Source: Actinomycetaceae bacterium
GTDB lineage: Bacteria > Actinomycetota > Actinomycetes > Actinomycetales > Actinomycetaceae
Assembly: GCA_030538185.1 (NCBI GenBank)
Contig: JAUNUK010000004.1
Location: forward strand, 222,203-286,202
DNA: 64,000 bases
Direction: 5' to 3'
Every line of letters begins with the position of its first letter. Position 1 is the stretch's first letter. The translations under genes were made by a program, and so were the position numbers. The notes beneath the pieces were generated by a model. The model did no database searches, had not been told where the DNA came from, and worked only from the letters and a program-made list of their open reading frames with translations. This document shows, piece after piece, positions 24,947 through 33,442 of the stretch.

Positions 24947-25621
24947 GTGACACTGATGAACGAAACTATTGACCTCATGCTTTCCTCTGCGTGGCAGTTG
25001 ATTGCCGCCATGGTCAAGGTCTCCATTCCCCTAACGGTGATCTCTTTTGCCCTCGCCCTGGTGCTGGCCTGCATCACTGCGGCGGCTCGCATGTCGCGTT
25101 TTCGCCTGCTGCGCGCCATCTTCGGTTTTTACGTCTGGGTTTTTCGAGGCACACCGTTGCTGGTGCAGCTCTTTATCGTCTTTTTCGGGCTGCCCAAGGC
25201 CGGCATTGTTTTCGACGCCTGGTCAGCCGCTATCGTGACGTTTTCGCTGAACACCGGGGCTTACGCTTCCGAAGCCGTGCGCGCAGCGGTCCTGTCCATC
25301 CCGAAAGGCCAGTTCGAAGCCGCATCTTCCCTGGGTCTGACAGGCGGGAAACTCCTGCGTTTCGTGGTGGCCCCGCAGGCCCTGCGCATCGCTTTACCGA
25401 CTTTGACGAACGACCTGATCGACCTGTTCAAGGGCACTTCTTTGGTGTCAACCATCACTTTGCTTGACGTGTTCATGGTCGCCCAGCAAATCACTGCACG
25501 CACCTATCAGCCCTTGATTTTATACGTCGAGGTCGCAATCTTGTTCCTAATAATTGTCACTGCGCTGACCTGGCTGCAGGCCTACCTAGAAAAACGCGCT
25601 TCGCGTTTCATCCAGAGGTGA
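24947..25621 (+). CDS. Amino-acid ABC transporter permease
   Basis: 224 residues, about five TM helices, with the HisM/GlnP-type EAA loop (EAASSLGLTGGKLLRFVVAPQALRIALP). It pairs with the substrate-binding protein upstream and the ATPase downstream, whose GTG start overlaps this stop. GTG at 24947 is used; ATG at 24956 is possible. Confidence 0.88.
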   Translation: MTLMNETIDLMLSSAWQLIAAMVKVSIPLTVISFALALVLACITAAARMSRFRLLRAIFGFYVWVFRGTPLLVQLFIVFFGLPKAGIVFDAWSAAIVTFSLNTGAYASEAVRAAVLSIPKGQFEAASSLGLTGGKLLRFVVAPQALRIALPTLTNDLIDLFKGTSLVSTITLLDVFMVAQQITARTYQPLILYVEVAILFLIIVTALTWLQAYLEKRASRFIQR

Positions 25622-26526
25622 TTTCATTGTTAAAACTTCGTGGCATAAATAAATCTTTTGGCGACTTGCATGTCTTGAAGGACATCGACCTCACTTTTTC
25701 GAGCGCATGCACAACGGTCATTTTGGGTCCCTCGGGTTCCGGCAAGTCAACCTTATTGCGCTCTTTGAACCTTTTGGAACAACCGGATTCCGGGGTTATG
25801 GAATTATTTGCCGAGGGCGGGGATCGTTGCAACACGCCCGCGCTTGAGCCCAGTGTGGAACATGATGATGCCACGGGGGTTTCTGCCCAAGCGGACCAGG
25901 CAAGCCAAGCGGGCCAGGAGGCGCAGGCGGGCCAGCAGGAAACCAGCGCACAGGACGCAAGCTCTTTCGAGCCTCTGTCCATCGACTTTGCAAATAAGCT
26001 GCCTTCACGCATGTCCTCCGAGGTCAAACGTCGCTTTGCCATGGTGTTTCAAAGCTTCAATCTGTTCCCCAATATGACTGTTTTAGAAAACGTGACAGTT
26101 GGACCCATCCAGGTATTGAGCCACCCTCGCGATGAGGCTGTTGAACAGGCAAAGGGGATTTTGGACCGCGTGGGCCTGAGCGAAAAACTCTCAGCCTTTC
26201 CGGCGACCTTGTCTGGTGGCCAGCAACAACGCGTGGCGATTGCCAGGGCGCTTGCGATGACACCCCAGTTCCTGTTGTTCGACGAGCCGACCTCGGCTCT
26301 GGATCCTGAGCTGGAGGCTGAAGTCCTGAAGGTTATGGCCGATCTTTCGGCAGAACACCGCTCCCTCATTGTGGTGACACACAATATGAGCTTCGCAAAA
26401 GCTGCCGCCGAAAAGATTGTTTTCTTGGATGCGGGCCAGGTTGCTTTCGAGGGCTGCCCCCAAGATTTCTTCAGCGCGCCAACCGACAGAATCCGCCAGT
26501 TTCTATCAACCCACCAGCAGCTTTAA
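25618..26526 (+). CDS. Amino-acid ABC transporter ATPase with a low-complexity insertion
   Basis: 302 residues against about 245 for the family. Walker A GPSGSGKST at about 37-45, Q-loop VFQSFNLFPN, signature LSGGQQQR, Walker B LLFDEPTSALDPE, H-loop VVTHN. The extra 60-65 residues lie between Walker A and the Q-loop (about 64-130) and are Gln/Ala/Ser-rich; the insertion begins with AEGGD, encoded by a copy of the iterated motif at 25811-25819. It may be a flexible surface loop. It ends overlapping the convergent larC stop by 4 bp. Confidence 0.9.
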   Translation: MISLLKLRGINKSFGDLHVLKDIDLTFSSACTTVILGPSGSGKSTLLRSLNLLEQPDSGVMELFAEGGDRCNTPALEPSVEHDDATGVSAQADQASQAGQEAQAGQQETSAQDASSFEPLSIDFANKLPSRMSSEVKRRFAMVFQSFNLFPNMTVLENVTVGPIQVLSHPRDEAVEQAKGILDRVGLSEKLSAFPATLSGGQQQRVAIARALAMTPQFLLFDEPTSALDPELEAEVLKVMADLSAEHRSLIVVTHNMSFAKAAAEKIVFLDAGQVAFEGCPQDFFSAPTDRIRQFLSTHQQL

Positions 26527-28016
26527 TGTCCGTCTGCTGCCCGATGGACCGCTTGCAGGACCTGTATTTCGGGGATATTTAAGGCCTTCGCAGCAGCGGC
26601 GATATCCTCAAATTCCGGCGTCACCTGCCTTGGGGCATCTCCAATTTCCGAGGGCGGCCTGCCGTGTTTGAGGCGGATTTTGTGACCCTGGATGTCTATG
26701 GTCGTGTAACTTCTGGCCCAGGTCACACGGTGTTGCACAGCGCCTATGCGAACGCCGAGGGTTGTCGTGTGTGTAAGGATAATGCGTGCCATACGCTCTG
26801 AGTCTTCAGGGGTGCACAGGGCAGTAATGATGTGGGCAGGGCGGCCTTTTTTGCCCGTGATGGGGGTCAACCACGCGTCTTTGGCGCCTTCATCCAAAAG
26901 CGTTTGGATAACGCCGGGCCACAGGCGCGGATCCATGTCATCCACATTTGCCGCGACCTCTACTACACGATCACCAAGGCCCTGGTCTCCTGGGGTTTGC
27001 GAGGCGATTGTTTCCGTATCTCCTATAAAGATGCGCACGCGGTTGGGCATGCCTGGGATGTCTTTCCCGCCCGCCCCGCTGCCAATGGCTTTGACCTGCA
27101 TGGCGGGCATGTCTTCGCAGGCTTTCGCAAAGTGTCGCAGCAGTGCCATGCCCGTGGGGGTCGCCAATTCGCCTATCGGGTTGTCGGCGGGTGCCGGTTG
27201 TGTCGGATGCAGAGACGCGTGGTCGTGATGGTGCTGGTCGTGCGCTGTTTGATGGGTATGTCCGTGTTCGTGTCCGTGTTCGTGTCCGGGGTTGCCCATA
27301 TTGTCAGGACATGAAGATTTTTCGGGATATTCGTGGTGGTGGCTGTGGTGACCGTGCGCGTGGGCCGCCGAGTGACCGTTGTCGTGGTTATGGTCGTGCG
27401 CATGTCCGTGGTGTTCGAGTTTCTGCGTGACGCCCTCGGGAATACTGCTTACCTGCCAACCCAAGGCGAGGCGGGCCACTGCCGGGGCCGGGACGCTGAG
27501 CCAACCGTGCGCTGCCCGGATTTTGCCATGCCCCAAGGCAACCTCGGAGGCAGTGATGCGGGTGCCAGGTTCACATGCGCCCAGTAAACGCATGGCTTCA
27601 CAGGTGCCCACGATGTCTGCGATGGAATCCCATGAGCCGACCTCGTGGAACTCTACGTCGTCCAAAGCTGTGCCATGAACCTCGGCCTCTGCCTGTCCAA
27701 GCAGCTCGAAAACATTTAGAGCGGCATCCGCAGTGTCGGGGTGCAAGGTTTGGCGCTCGCGGGCGGAAGTGATCAGTGCGCGGATTTCTTTTAGCGCCCG
27801 ATGGTGGGGGGACGCCTGGGTGCTTGTGACGTCAGCTTTAAGTGCCCGCACAGAAGAGCGCATGACCTGCTGCGTTGTGAGGTGAACTTCGTGTGGGATA
27901 ACCGTGTGAATGGCGGCCTGCACCTTCCCCAGGTCAGCGCCTGCATCCACACACGCGCCCAGCAGCATGTCCCCTGCGACTCCGCCGCGTGCATCGATCC
28001 ATATTGCTGTGCTCAT
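26523..28016 (-). CDS. larC: Nickel-pincer cofactor biosynthesis protein LarC (fused, His-rich)
   Basis: 497 residues. N-terminal IWIDARGGVAGDMLLGACVDAGA and EFHEVGSWDSIADIVG mark LarC1 (DUF111); the C-terminal half with EVAANVDDMDPRLWPGVIQTLLDEGAKDAW and KKGRPAHIITALC is LarC2. In Lactobacillus LarC needs a ribosomal frameshift; here it is one continuous ORF. Between the halves, residues about 200-270 hold more than 25 His, a likely Ni2+ store or chaperone segment. LarC inserts Ni into the pyridinium dithiocarboxylate cofactor using CTP. ATG at 28016 has GGAGGG. Confidence 0.93.
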   Translation of the reverse strand: MSTAIWIDARGGVAGDMLLGACVDAGADLGKVQAAIHTVIPHEVHLTTQQVMRSSVRALKADVTSTQASPHHRALKEIRALITSARERQTLHPDTADAALNVFELLGQAEAEVHGTALDDVEFHEVGSWDSIADIVGTCEAMRLLGACEPGTRITASEVALGHGKIRAAHGWLSVPAPAVARLALGWQVSSIPEGVTQKLEHHGHAHDHNHDNGHSAAHAHGHHSHHHEYPEKSSCPDNMGNPGHEHGHEHGHTHQTAHDQHHHDHASLHPTQPAPADNPIGELATPTGMALLRHFAKACEDMPAMQVKAIGSGAGGKDIPGMPNRVRIFIGDTETIASQTPGDQGLGDRVVEVAANVDDMDPRLWPGVIQTLLDEGAKDAWLTPITGKKGRPAHIITALCTPEDSERMARIILTHTTTLGVRIGAVQHRVTWARSYTTIDIQGHKIRLKHGRPPSEIGDAPRQVTPEFEDIAAAAKALNIPEIQVLQAVHRAADGH

Positions 28017-28263
28017 GTGTCCCTCCCCGCACACTACTTCCAAGGCTACCTTGGCAAGACGATTTCATGCGTTTTGACGTGTTTTCTATCCATTCCAAGG
28101 CTCTCAATCTCTGACGTATATACCAAAATTCCAGTAAGGGTAGAACCCATTTCCATTACTTGCCTTCACTTTCAAGTCAAGTGATAGCCATTTGGTTACT
28201 CTTGTGCTACCCCCTAGTTTCTCTACCAAAAAATGCAGTAGATTGCGGTGTGAGAGTTCGTGT

Positions 28264-28329
28264 CCCCCCGCTAGCTATGTAGCGGTCTCTTGACACCAAC
28301 TGATTTGAAGAATCAAAGGAGATCCATTC
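28264..28329 (+). promoter_or_regulatory. Leader of the TRAP operon
   Basis: Contains a short hairpin CCGCTA/TAGCGG (about 28268-28285), TTGACA soon after, and AAAGGAGA before the dctP ATG. The rest of the 313-base gap 28017-28329 is AT-richer than its surroundings and shows no gene or clear operator. Confidence 0.4.
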
Positions 28330-29361
28330 ATGAACGCGAAGCGTGGAAAATTTATCGCCACTTTTGCTGCTTTGGCGCTTGCATTGACCGCCTGTTCCGC
28401 AGGTGGTGGCGGCACCGACACAGATTCAACTGGAGAAGGTGCGGGCGGTAAGAAGATGCGCCTTGCCCTCAACCAGACAGAAGAACATCCCTCTTATATT
28501 GCACTAAAAGCCTTTGGTGAGCGCCTTGACAAGGCCACCTCGGGTAAGTGGAACATCGAAGTCTTCCCGAACGAGACTCTGGGCGCCCAGCAAGAAGCCC
28601 TGCAGATGGTGTCTAACGGATCCGTGGACATGGCTATCGTTTCGGGTACCCAACTCGAGAACCTCAACAAGGACTTCCTGGTTCTCAATATGCCTGGAGC
28701 TTTCGACAATATTGAAAAGCAAATGAAGATCCTCAAGGATCAGGAACTCTTAGGAGATCTATACGCCTCCTTGGAAACCGAGCAGAAGATTACTGTCCTT
28801 GGCGGATTCACTCAAGGTGAGCGTTCCGTCTACACGGTGAAAGCCCCTGCCAAGACCCCCGCAGATCTGGCCGGTGTCAAGCTGCGCGTTCAGGAATCTG
28901 ATCTCCACCTCGCCATGGCAGCTGCATTGGGCGCACAGGGCACGCCCATGGCCTACGGCGAAGTCTATTCGGGTCTACAGTCTGGCGTGATTGGCGCAGC
29001 AGAGAATAATGAGGTCTCGTACTACACCGTCAAACACTTCGAGGTGGCAAAGTACTACAACCTCACCAAGCACTTGGTGGGTACCGATTACCTGATCATT
29101 AACACAGACACACTCAAGACAATGAGTGCCGAAGACCGCGCTACCTTCGATAAGGAATGGTTGGCCACCGTGGATGAACACACTAACCTATGGGGCACCA
29201 AGACCAAGGAAGCCATTGATAAAGTCACCGCCGGGGGTGCAGAAATGGTTGAGGTCGATGCTGCAGCATTCAAGGAGGCACTGGCTCCTTTGGCCGATAA
29301 GTTCTTGACCGAGGCTAGCCAAAAGAAACTTTGGGAGACTCTACGGGACGCACAAAAGTAG
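28330..29361 (+). CDS. dctP: TRAP transporter substrate-binding protein (DctP type)
   Basis: 343 residues. Lipoprotein signal with LTAC lipobox (instead of a free periplasmic protein, as expected in a Gram-positive). DctP features: FGERLDKATSGKWNIEVFPNETLGAQQEALQMVSNGSVDM, LAGVKLRVQESDLHLAMAAALGAQGTPMAYGEVYSGLQSGVIGAAENN. The Arg in KLRVQ normally holds a substrate carboxylate, so a sugar acid or other organic acid is likely. First gene of a dctPQM operon. Confidence 0.93.
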   Translation: MNAKRGKFIATFAALALALTACSAGGGGTDTDSTGEGAGGKKMRLALNQTEEHPSYIALKAFGERLDKATSGKWNIEVFPNETLGAQQEALQMVSNGSVDMAIVSGTQLENLNKDFLVLNMPGAFDNIEKQMKILKDQELLGDLYASLETEQKITVLGGFTQGERSVYTVKAPAKTPADLAGVKLRVQESDLHLAMAAALGAQGTPMAYGEVYSGLQSGVIGAAENNEVSYYTVKHFEVAKYYNLTKHLVGTDYLIINTDTLKTMSAEDRATFDKEWLATVDEHTNLWGTKTKEAIDKVTAGGAEMVEVDAAAFKEALAPLADKFLTEASQKKLWETLRDAQK

Positions 29362-29376
29362 GCCATCGCTGGTTTT

Positions 29377-29412
29377 AGCGGCGGTACACATCGTGTGATG
29401 TGTACCGCCGCT
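29377..29412 (+). other. Intercistronic hairpin between dctP and dctQ
   Basis: Perfect 16-bp stem (AGCGGCGGTACACATC at 29377-29392 with 29397-29412), loop GTGT, no T-tract. Such structures stabilise the upstream message and lower downstream transcription, giving the excess of binding protein over permease that these systems need. Confidence 0.65.
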
Positions 29413-29449
29413 GAGTGCTTTGCTCCCAGAGAAACGGAAAGGAAGGTCA

Positions 29450-30070
29450 ATGTCTGCAATAAAACTATTCCTTGCAAAGGTGCTTACGGTTTTGACCGCA
29501 AGCCTCTTTGCACTGCTGACGATCGTCGTGGTTTGGCAGGTGTTTGCCCGCCAGGTCCTGAATCAAGCCCCAGCGTGGACACAGGAACTATCGCAGTACC
29601 TGTTCGTTTGGACATCCATGATAGGAATCGCCCTCGTATTTGGTGAACGCGGACATATGGCTGTCGCCTTCGCAGTAGAAAGACTTCCCCGTAATCTCAG
29701 GAAAATAATTGCCGTTTTCATACAGATCTGCATTTTTGTTTTCGCTGTTGTCCTTATGGGATTGGGCGGTTACCGCGCGGCCATGAATGCCTGGCTGCAA
29801 AACTCGGTAGCCCTACCCACAAACATTGGACCTGTCTACCTGATTATGCCTGTAGCAGGGGCATTTATTGCTTTCTTTGCCCTGGTCAATGCTCTTGAGG
29901 ATCTCCGCGGAACAGGACCCTTGACGGTCGAAGACCCGACAGAAGACCCTGAAATCACCAAAGCACTGGCTGATGCCGACACGATAAAGGCCGAAGTAGC
30001 TGCGCAAGATACCAACAAAGTCGATGAGCTCAACCCATCGGCCACGCCTTCTAACGAGCAGGAGCGCTAA
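29450..30070 (+). CDS. dctQ: TRAP transporter small permease (DctQ)
   Basis: 206 residues, four TM helices, with the DctQ pattern VFARQVLNQAPAWTQELSQYLFVWTSMIGIALVFGERGHMAV. A roughly 50-residue acidic, cytoplasmic C-terminal tail is longer than usual. The ATG at 29450 has GGAAGG upstream. It pairs with DctM, which starts two bases after its stop. Confidence 0.9.
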   Translation: MSAIKLFLAKVLTVLTASLFALLTIVVVWQVFARQVLNQAPAWTQELSQYLFVWTSMIGIALVFGERGHMAVAFAVERLPRNLRKIIAVFIQICIFVFAVVLMGLGGYRAAMNAWLQNSVALPTNIGPVYLIMPVAGAFIAFFALVNALEDLRGTGPLTVEDPTEDPEITKALADADTIKAEVAAQDTNKVDELNPSATPSNEQER

Positions 30071-30072
30071 AC

Positions 30073-31395
30073 ATGGATCCGCAAACTCTTGCCATCATTG
30101 TTCTGGTAGCAGGTATTTTCTTTGGTATCTTGCTGTCCCTTCCTATCGGTATAACTATCGGACTGCCCTCTTTCTTTGCCATTGTCATTATGATTGGTGA
30201 TTTTCCGATTGCGGCAGAAAACTCTGCCACCCGCATGTTCACTGGCATGAATAACTTCACCCTCTTGGCTATACCCTTCTTCATATTGGCCGGGGCCATT
30301 ATGAATAAAGGAGGAATCGCCTCACGGCTAGTTGATGCCGCACTCGTCCTGGTCGGGCGTTTACCAGCAGGTCTAGCACACACAAATGTTGTCGCCAACT
30401 CAATGTTCGGTGCCGTATCGGGTGCAGCAGTTGCCGCTGCTGCCGCTGTTGGTACGGTTATGAACCCTCGTCTTATCAAGGACGGATACTCTAAACCCTG
30501 GGTTGCAGCCGTCAATGTCGCATCCGCTCCCTCGGGGATGCTTATCCCACCTTCCAATACTTTTATTGTCTATTCTTTGGTCTCCTCCACATCGATTGCT
30601 GCGTTGTTCATGGCAGGAGTCGGGCCAGGCCTGGTGTGGACCGTGGCCTGTATGATCGTCGTTGCCCTCACGCAGAAAGCCAACCGCGTTGAAGCCGTAG
30701 AGCTACCACCCAGACTGAGCTTTAAAGAAGCATCTATCGTCATCTGGCGAGCAGTCCCTAGCCTCTTGATGATCTTCATAGTCATCGGTGGCATCCTGAT
30801 GGGATGGTTTACAGCAACAGAATCCTCTGCCATCGCTGTTGTCTATTGCTTGGTGCTGGGTTTCGTCTACCGAGAACTGAAGATCAAAGACATTCCAACA
30901 GTCTTGGTTGATTCGGGGCGCACCACAGCAATCGTCATGCTGTTGGTCGGTGTATCCTCGATGCTCAGCTTCGTCATGAGCTTCGCGCAAATCCCTGTCA
31001 TCATCAAAGCGGTCATGCTGGGTATTTCCGATTCCTCCACAGTCATCTTGATCATTACCATGGTGTTCTTGCTGATTATTGGTTGTTTCATGGATCCCAC
31101 ACCTGCGATCTTGATATTCGTTCCAATCTTCTTGCCGATCGTTTCTTCCTTGGGAGTTGACCCGGTCCACTTCGGAACCATGGTCGTTTACTCCATGTGT
31201 GTTGGCGTGATCACTCCTCCGGTGGGCAATGTCCTTTTCGTGGGTGCCAGGATTGCTGGACTCAGGCTAGAACCCGTCATTGGGAAACTGATCTGGTTTA
31301 TCGTTGCCTTGGTAATAGGGCTGTTCATTGTCGTGTTCATCCCACAGATCTCACTGTGGCTGCCTCAAAGCCTGGGATTGCTCTCCGCTGTCTAA
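30073..31395 (+). CDS. dctM: TRAP transporter large permease (DctM)
   Basis: 440 residues, about twelve TM helices. Family stretches: FFILAGAIMNKGGIASRLVDAALVLVGRLPAGLAH, NVVANSMFGAVSGAAVAAAAAVG, ASAPSGMLIPPSNTFIVY, and a C-terminal GVITPPVGNVLFV. It is the Na+-coupled channel partner of DctP and DctQ. It ends three bases before the convergent larB. Confidence 0.93.
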   Translation: MDPQTLAIIVLVAGIFFGILLSLPIGITIGLPSFFAIVIMIGDFPIAAENSATRMFTGMNNFTLLAIPFFILAGAIMNKGGIASRLVDAALVLVGRLPAGLAHTNVVANSMFGAVSGAAVAAAAAVGTVMNPRLIKDGYSKPWVAAVNVASAPSGMLIPPSNTFIVYSLVSSTSIAALFMAGVGPGLVWTVACMIVVALTQKANRVEAVELPPRLSFKEASIVIWRAVPSLLMIFIVIGGILMGWFTATESSAIAVVYCLVLGFVYRELKIKDIPTVLVDSGRTTAIVMLLVGVSSMLSFVMSFAQIPVIIKAVMLGISDSSTVILIITMVFLLIIGCFMDPTPAILIFVPIFLPIVSSLGVDPVHFGTMVVYSMCVGVITPPVGNVLFVGARIAGLRLEPVIGKLIWFIVALVIGLFIVVFIPQISLWLPQSLGLLSAV

Positions 31396-31398
31396 GGC

Positions 31399-32073
31399 TC
31401 ACCCTGAGGTGATTTGAGCTGCCAGGACACCTGCACCGTAGCCGTTGTCGATGTTCACTACCGCAACACCGGCCGCACAGGAGTTCATCATGGTCAACAG
31501 TGCGGCCAGGCCTTCAAAGGCTGCGCCGTAGCCAACCGAGGTTGGAACCGCAATGACCGGCACTTCAACCAGACCTGCGACGACCGAGGGCAATGCGCCG
31601 TCCATCCCAGCGACAACCACAATCGCACCGGCTTCGCGCAAGGTTTCTTGGTGCGACAACAAACGGTGCAGGCCGGCAACGCCCACGTCCGCAATCAGTT
31701 GAGTCTCTCGCCCCATGTAGCTGGCGGTCAATTCGGCTTCTCGGGCGACCTTCCAGTCCGAGGTCCCCGCACAGGCCACCACCACTCTTGTACCCGTTAC
31801 GGGTGGCGGCAAGGCGGGCCAGGACAGAAACTGGGCCTGTTCGTCATGGAAAGCGTCGGGCAGGATTTCTTTCAGTGCTGCAGCCCGTGGGGCATCCGCC
31901 CTCGTAAATAAAAATGCCAGCGAGGAATCTGTTGACGCGTCGCGGATCTGGCGGGCTACCTCACGCAACTGGTCTGGGGACTTGCCCTCGCAATAGACGG
32001 CCTCGGTGAAACCGCGTCGACGTGGCCTATCCCAATCAAAATCCAAAGACTGGACCTCGCTTGATTCATCCAT
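31399..32073 (-). CDS. larB: Nickel-pincer cofactor biosynthesis protein LarB
   Basis: 224 residues. The C-terminal half is a PurE-like AIR-carboxylase domain (VVVACAGTSDWKVAREAELTA, DVGVAGLHRLL, VVAGMDGALPSVVAGLVEVPVIAVPTSVGYG, MNSCAAGVAVVNIDNGYGAG). LarB carboxylates nicotinate adenine dinucleotide and hydrolyses its phosphoanhydride to give pyridinium dicarboxylate mononucleotide. It is on the minus strand like the other lar genes, separated from larC by the TRAP operon. ATG at 32073 with AGGGTGG upstream. Confidence 0.93.
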   Translation of the reverse strand: MDESSEVQSLDFDWDRPRRRGFTEAVYCEGKSPDQLREVARQIRDASTDSSLAFLFTRADAPRAAALKEILPDAFHDEQAQFLSWPALPPPVTGTRVVVACAGTSDWKVAREAELTASYMGRETQLIADVGVAGLHRLLSHQETLREAGAIVVVAGMDGALPSVVAGLVEVPVIAVPTSVGYGAAFEGLAALLTMMNSCAAGVAVVNIDNGYGAGVLAAQITSG

Positions 32074-32223
32074 AGCACCACCCTAGCGGGCAAAAGTGCG
32101 TCACGGATGACCAGGTGCGTGCAACACCCGCTCAAAGGAAAGAGATGCCAAAAGGGGCAAACTGGGGTGAAACCTGCCTACTATCTATGTGTCTAGTTCC
32201 CCTCCACCAGTCAAAGGTTGATG

Positions 32224-33297
32224 ATGAAACTTCGCGAAGATGCGCAGTGGGCCATTGTTGTTCCCACCTCTATGGGCGTTCGTATTACGCCTGATAACCG
32301 CCAGCCCGTCCACACGTCGAATCATTTTTATATGCAGGGGACTTCTGCGGAAACGAATGTTGCTTCCGTGCCCTCGCATCTGGGGATGCCCACCAAGGTG
32401 CTGACGAACTTCGTAGAGGGTTCACCGATTTCCGCCTTCTTGAAGGCAGACCTGCGGGCGCGCGGCATGGCCTATGAGGGCCCAGACAAGCCCCAAGGTG
32501 GGGCGTGGGGGTACCGGCACCAGTTCAACATTGCTGACTCTGGTTTTGGTGGACGCGCACCTCGCGTGTGGAATGACCGCGCAGGCGAAGTGGGGTTGAC
32601 ACTGGACACGGCAGACTTTGACCTGGAAAAACTCTTCGTGCGCGAGGGCGTCAAAATCCTACACATGTCTGGCCTGATTGCAGCCCTCTCGCCCCAGACC
32701 TCGCGCTTCTGCGTCGAGATCGCCAAAATCGCCAAGGCCAACGGAACCGCCATTACCTTCGATCTGAACTACCGGGCATCCTTTTGGAAGGGCCGCGAGG
32801 AAGAACTGTCAAAGGCCTTCCACGACATCGCCGAGCTGTGCGACGTGCTGTACGGCAATGAAGAGGACTTCCAACTGTGCTTAGGGATCGAAGGCCCCGA
32901 GGCCGGAGGCGAAGACATCGAGGCAGAAATCGAAGCCTTTAAGCAGATGATCGGCCGTATCCGCGCTGCCTACCCCGAGGCAAAGTACGTCGGCACATCC
33001 CTGCGCGAGGTTATCTCCGCCAACCACCACAAGTGGGGGATGATCCTGTTTGGCGACGACACATTCAACGTGGCACCCTTGCGCGACATTGACGTTATCG
33101 ACCGCATCGGCGGGGGCGACGGCTCAGTCGGCGGCCTCTTGTACGGGATTTTGAAGGGCTGGCCTGCCGAGAAATGCATGCAGTTTGGTTGGGCAACCGG
33201 GGCGCTGGCGGCGACATCTTTGGATGACTTCGGTGCACCCGCTGATGAAGCACAGGTCTGGTCCATATGGGAAGGCAACGCCCGCGTCCAGCGCTAG
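32224..33297 (+). CDS. kdgK: PfkB-family sugar kinase, probable 2-keto-3-deoxygluconate kinase
   Basis: 357 residues. PfkB features: a substrate-binding N-terminus, ITFDLNYRASFW, LYGNEEDF, and the anion-hole/catalytic motif DRIGGGDGSVGGLLYGIL (GGGD with catalytic Asp, slightly divergent from GAGD). The overall pattern (tolerating FNIADSGFG and LNYR) fits KdgK. It would phosphorylate KDG from the UxaC-UxuB route. AAAGG six bases upstream favours the ATG at 32224; ATG 32221 and TTG 32218 are in frame. Confidence 0.82.
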   Translation: MKLREDAQWAIVVPTSMGVRITPDNRQPVHTSNHFYMQGTSAETNVASVPSHLGMPTKVLTNFVEGSPISAFLKADLRARGMAYEGPDKPQGGAWGYRHQFNIADSGFGGRAPRVWNDRAGEVGLTLDTADFDLEKLFVREGVKILHMSGLIAALSPQTSRFCVEIAKIAKANGTAITFDLNYRASFWKGREEELSKAFHDIAELCDVLYGNEEDFQLCLGIEGPEAGGEDIEAEIEAFKQMIGRIRAAYPEAKYVGTSLREVISANHHKWGMILFGDDTFNVAPLRDIDVIDRIGGGDGSVGGLLYGILKGWPAEKCMQFGWATGALAATSLDDFGAPADEAQVWSIWEGNARVQR

Positions 33298-33320
33298 TAA
33301 TTCTTCTGCAACTTCGTCAC

Positions 33321-33358
33321 CAGGTGATTGCCTTGGTCCGGACCAAGGCAATCACCTG
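33321..33358. terminator. Perfect 38-bp palindrome after kdgK
   Basis: CAGGTGATTGCCTTGGTCC is followed at once by its exact reverse complement. No T-tract follows. It may form a hairpin ending kdgK transcription, or cruciform DNA. It precedes the serpin gene by 85 bases. Confidence 0.6.
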
Positions 33359-33442
33359 TGCGGGCACCTGCCCACAAAAACAACGCAAAGCATTATAAAT
33401 TCAGGGGTTCCCAACCGGCACAGGCAAGACTAACGTGGAAAT

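Noticed and set aside
27173..27403. Minus-strand alternative-frame Thr-rich ORF and plus-strand ORFs at 26746-27430
   Set aside because: They are frame shadows of the His-rich part of larC.
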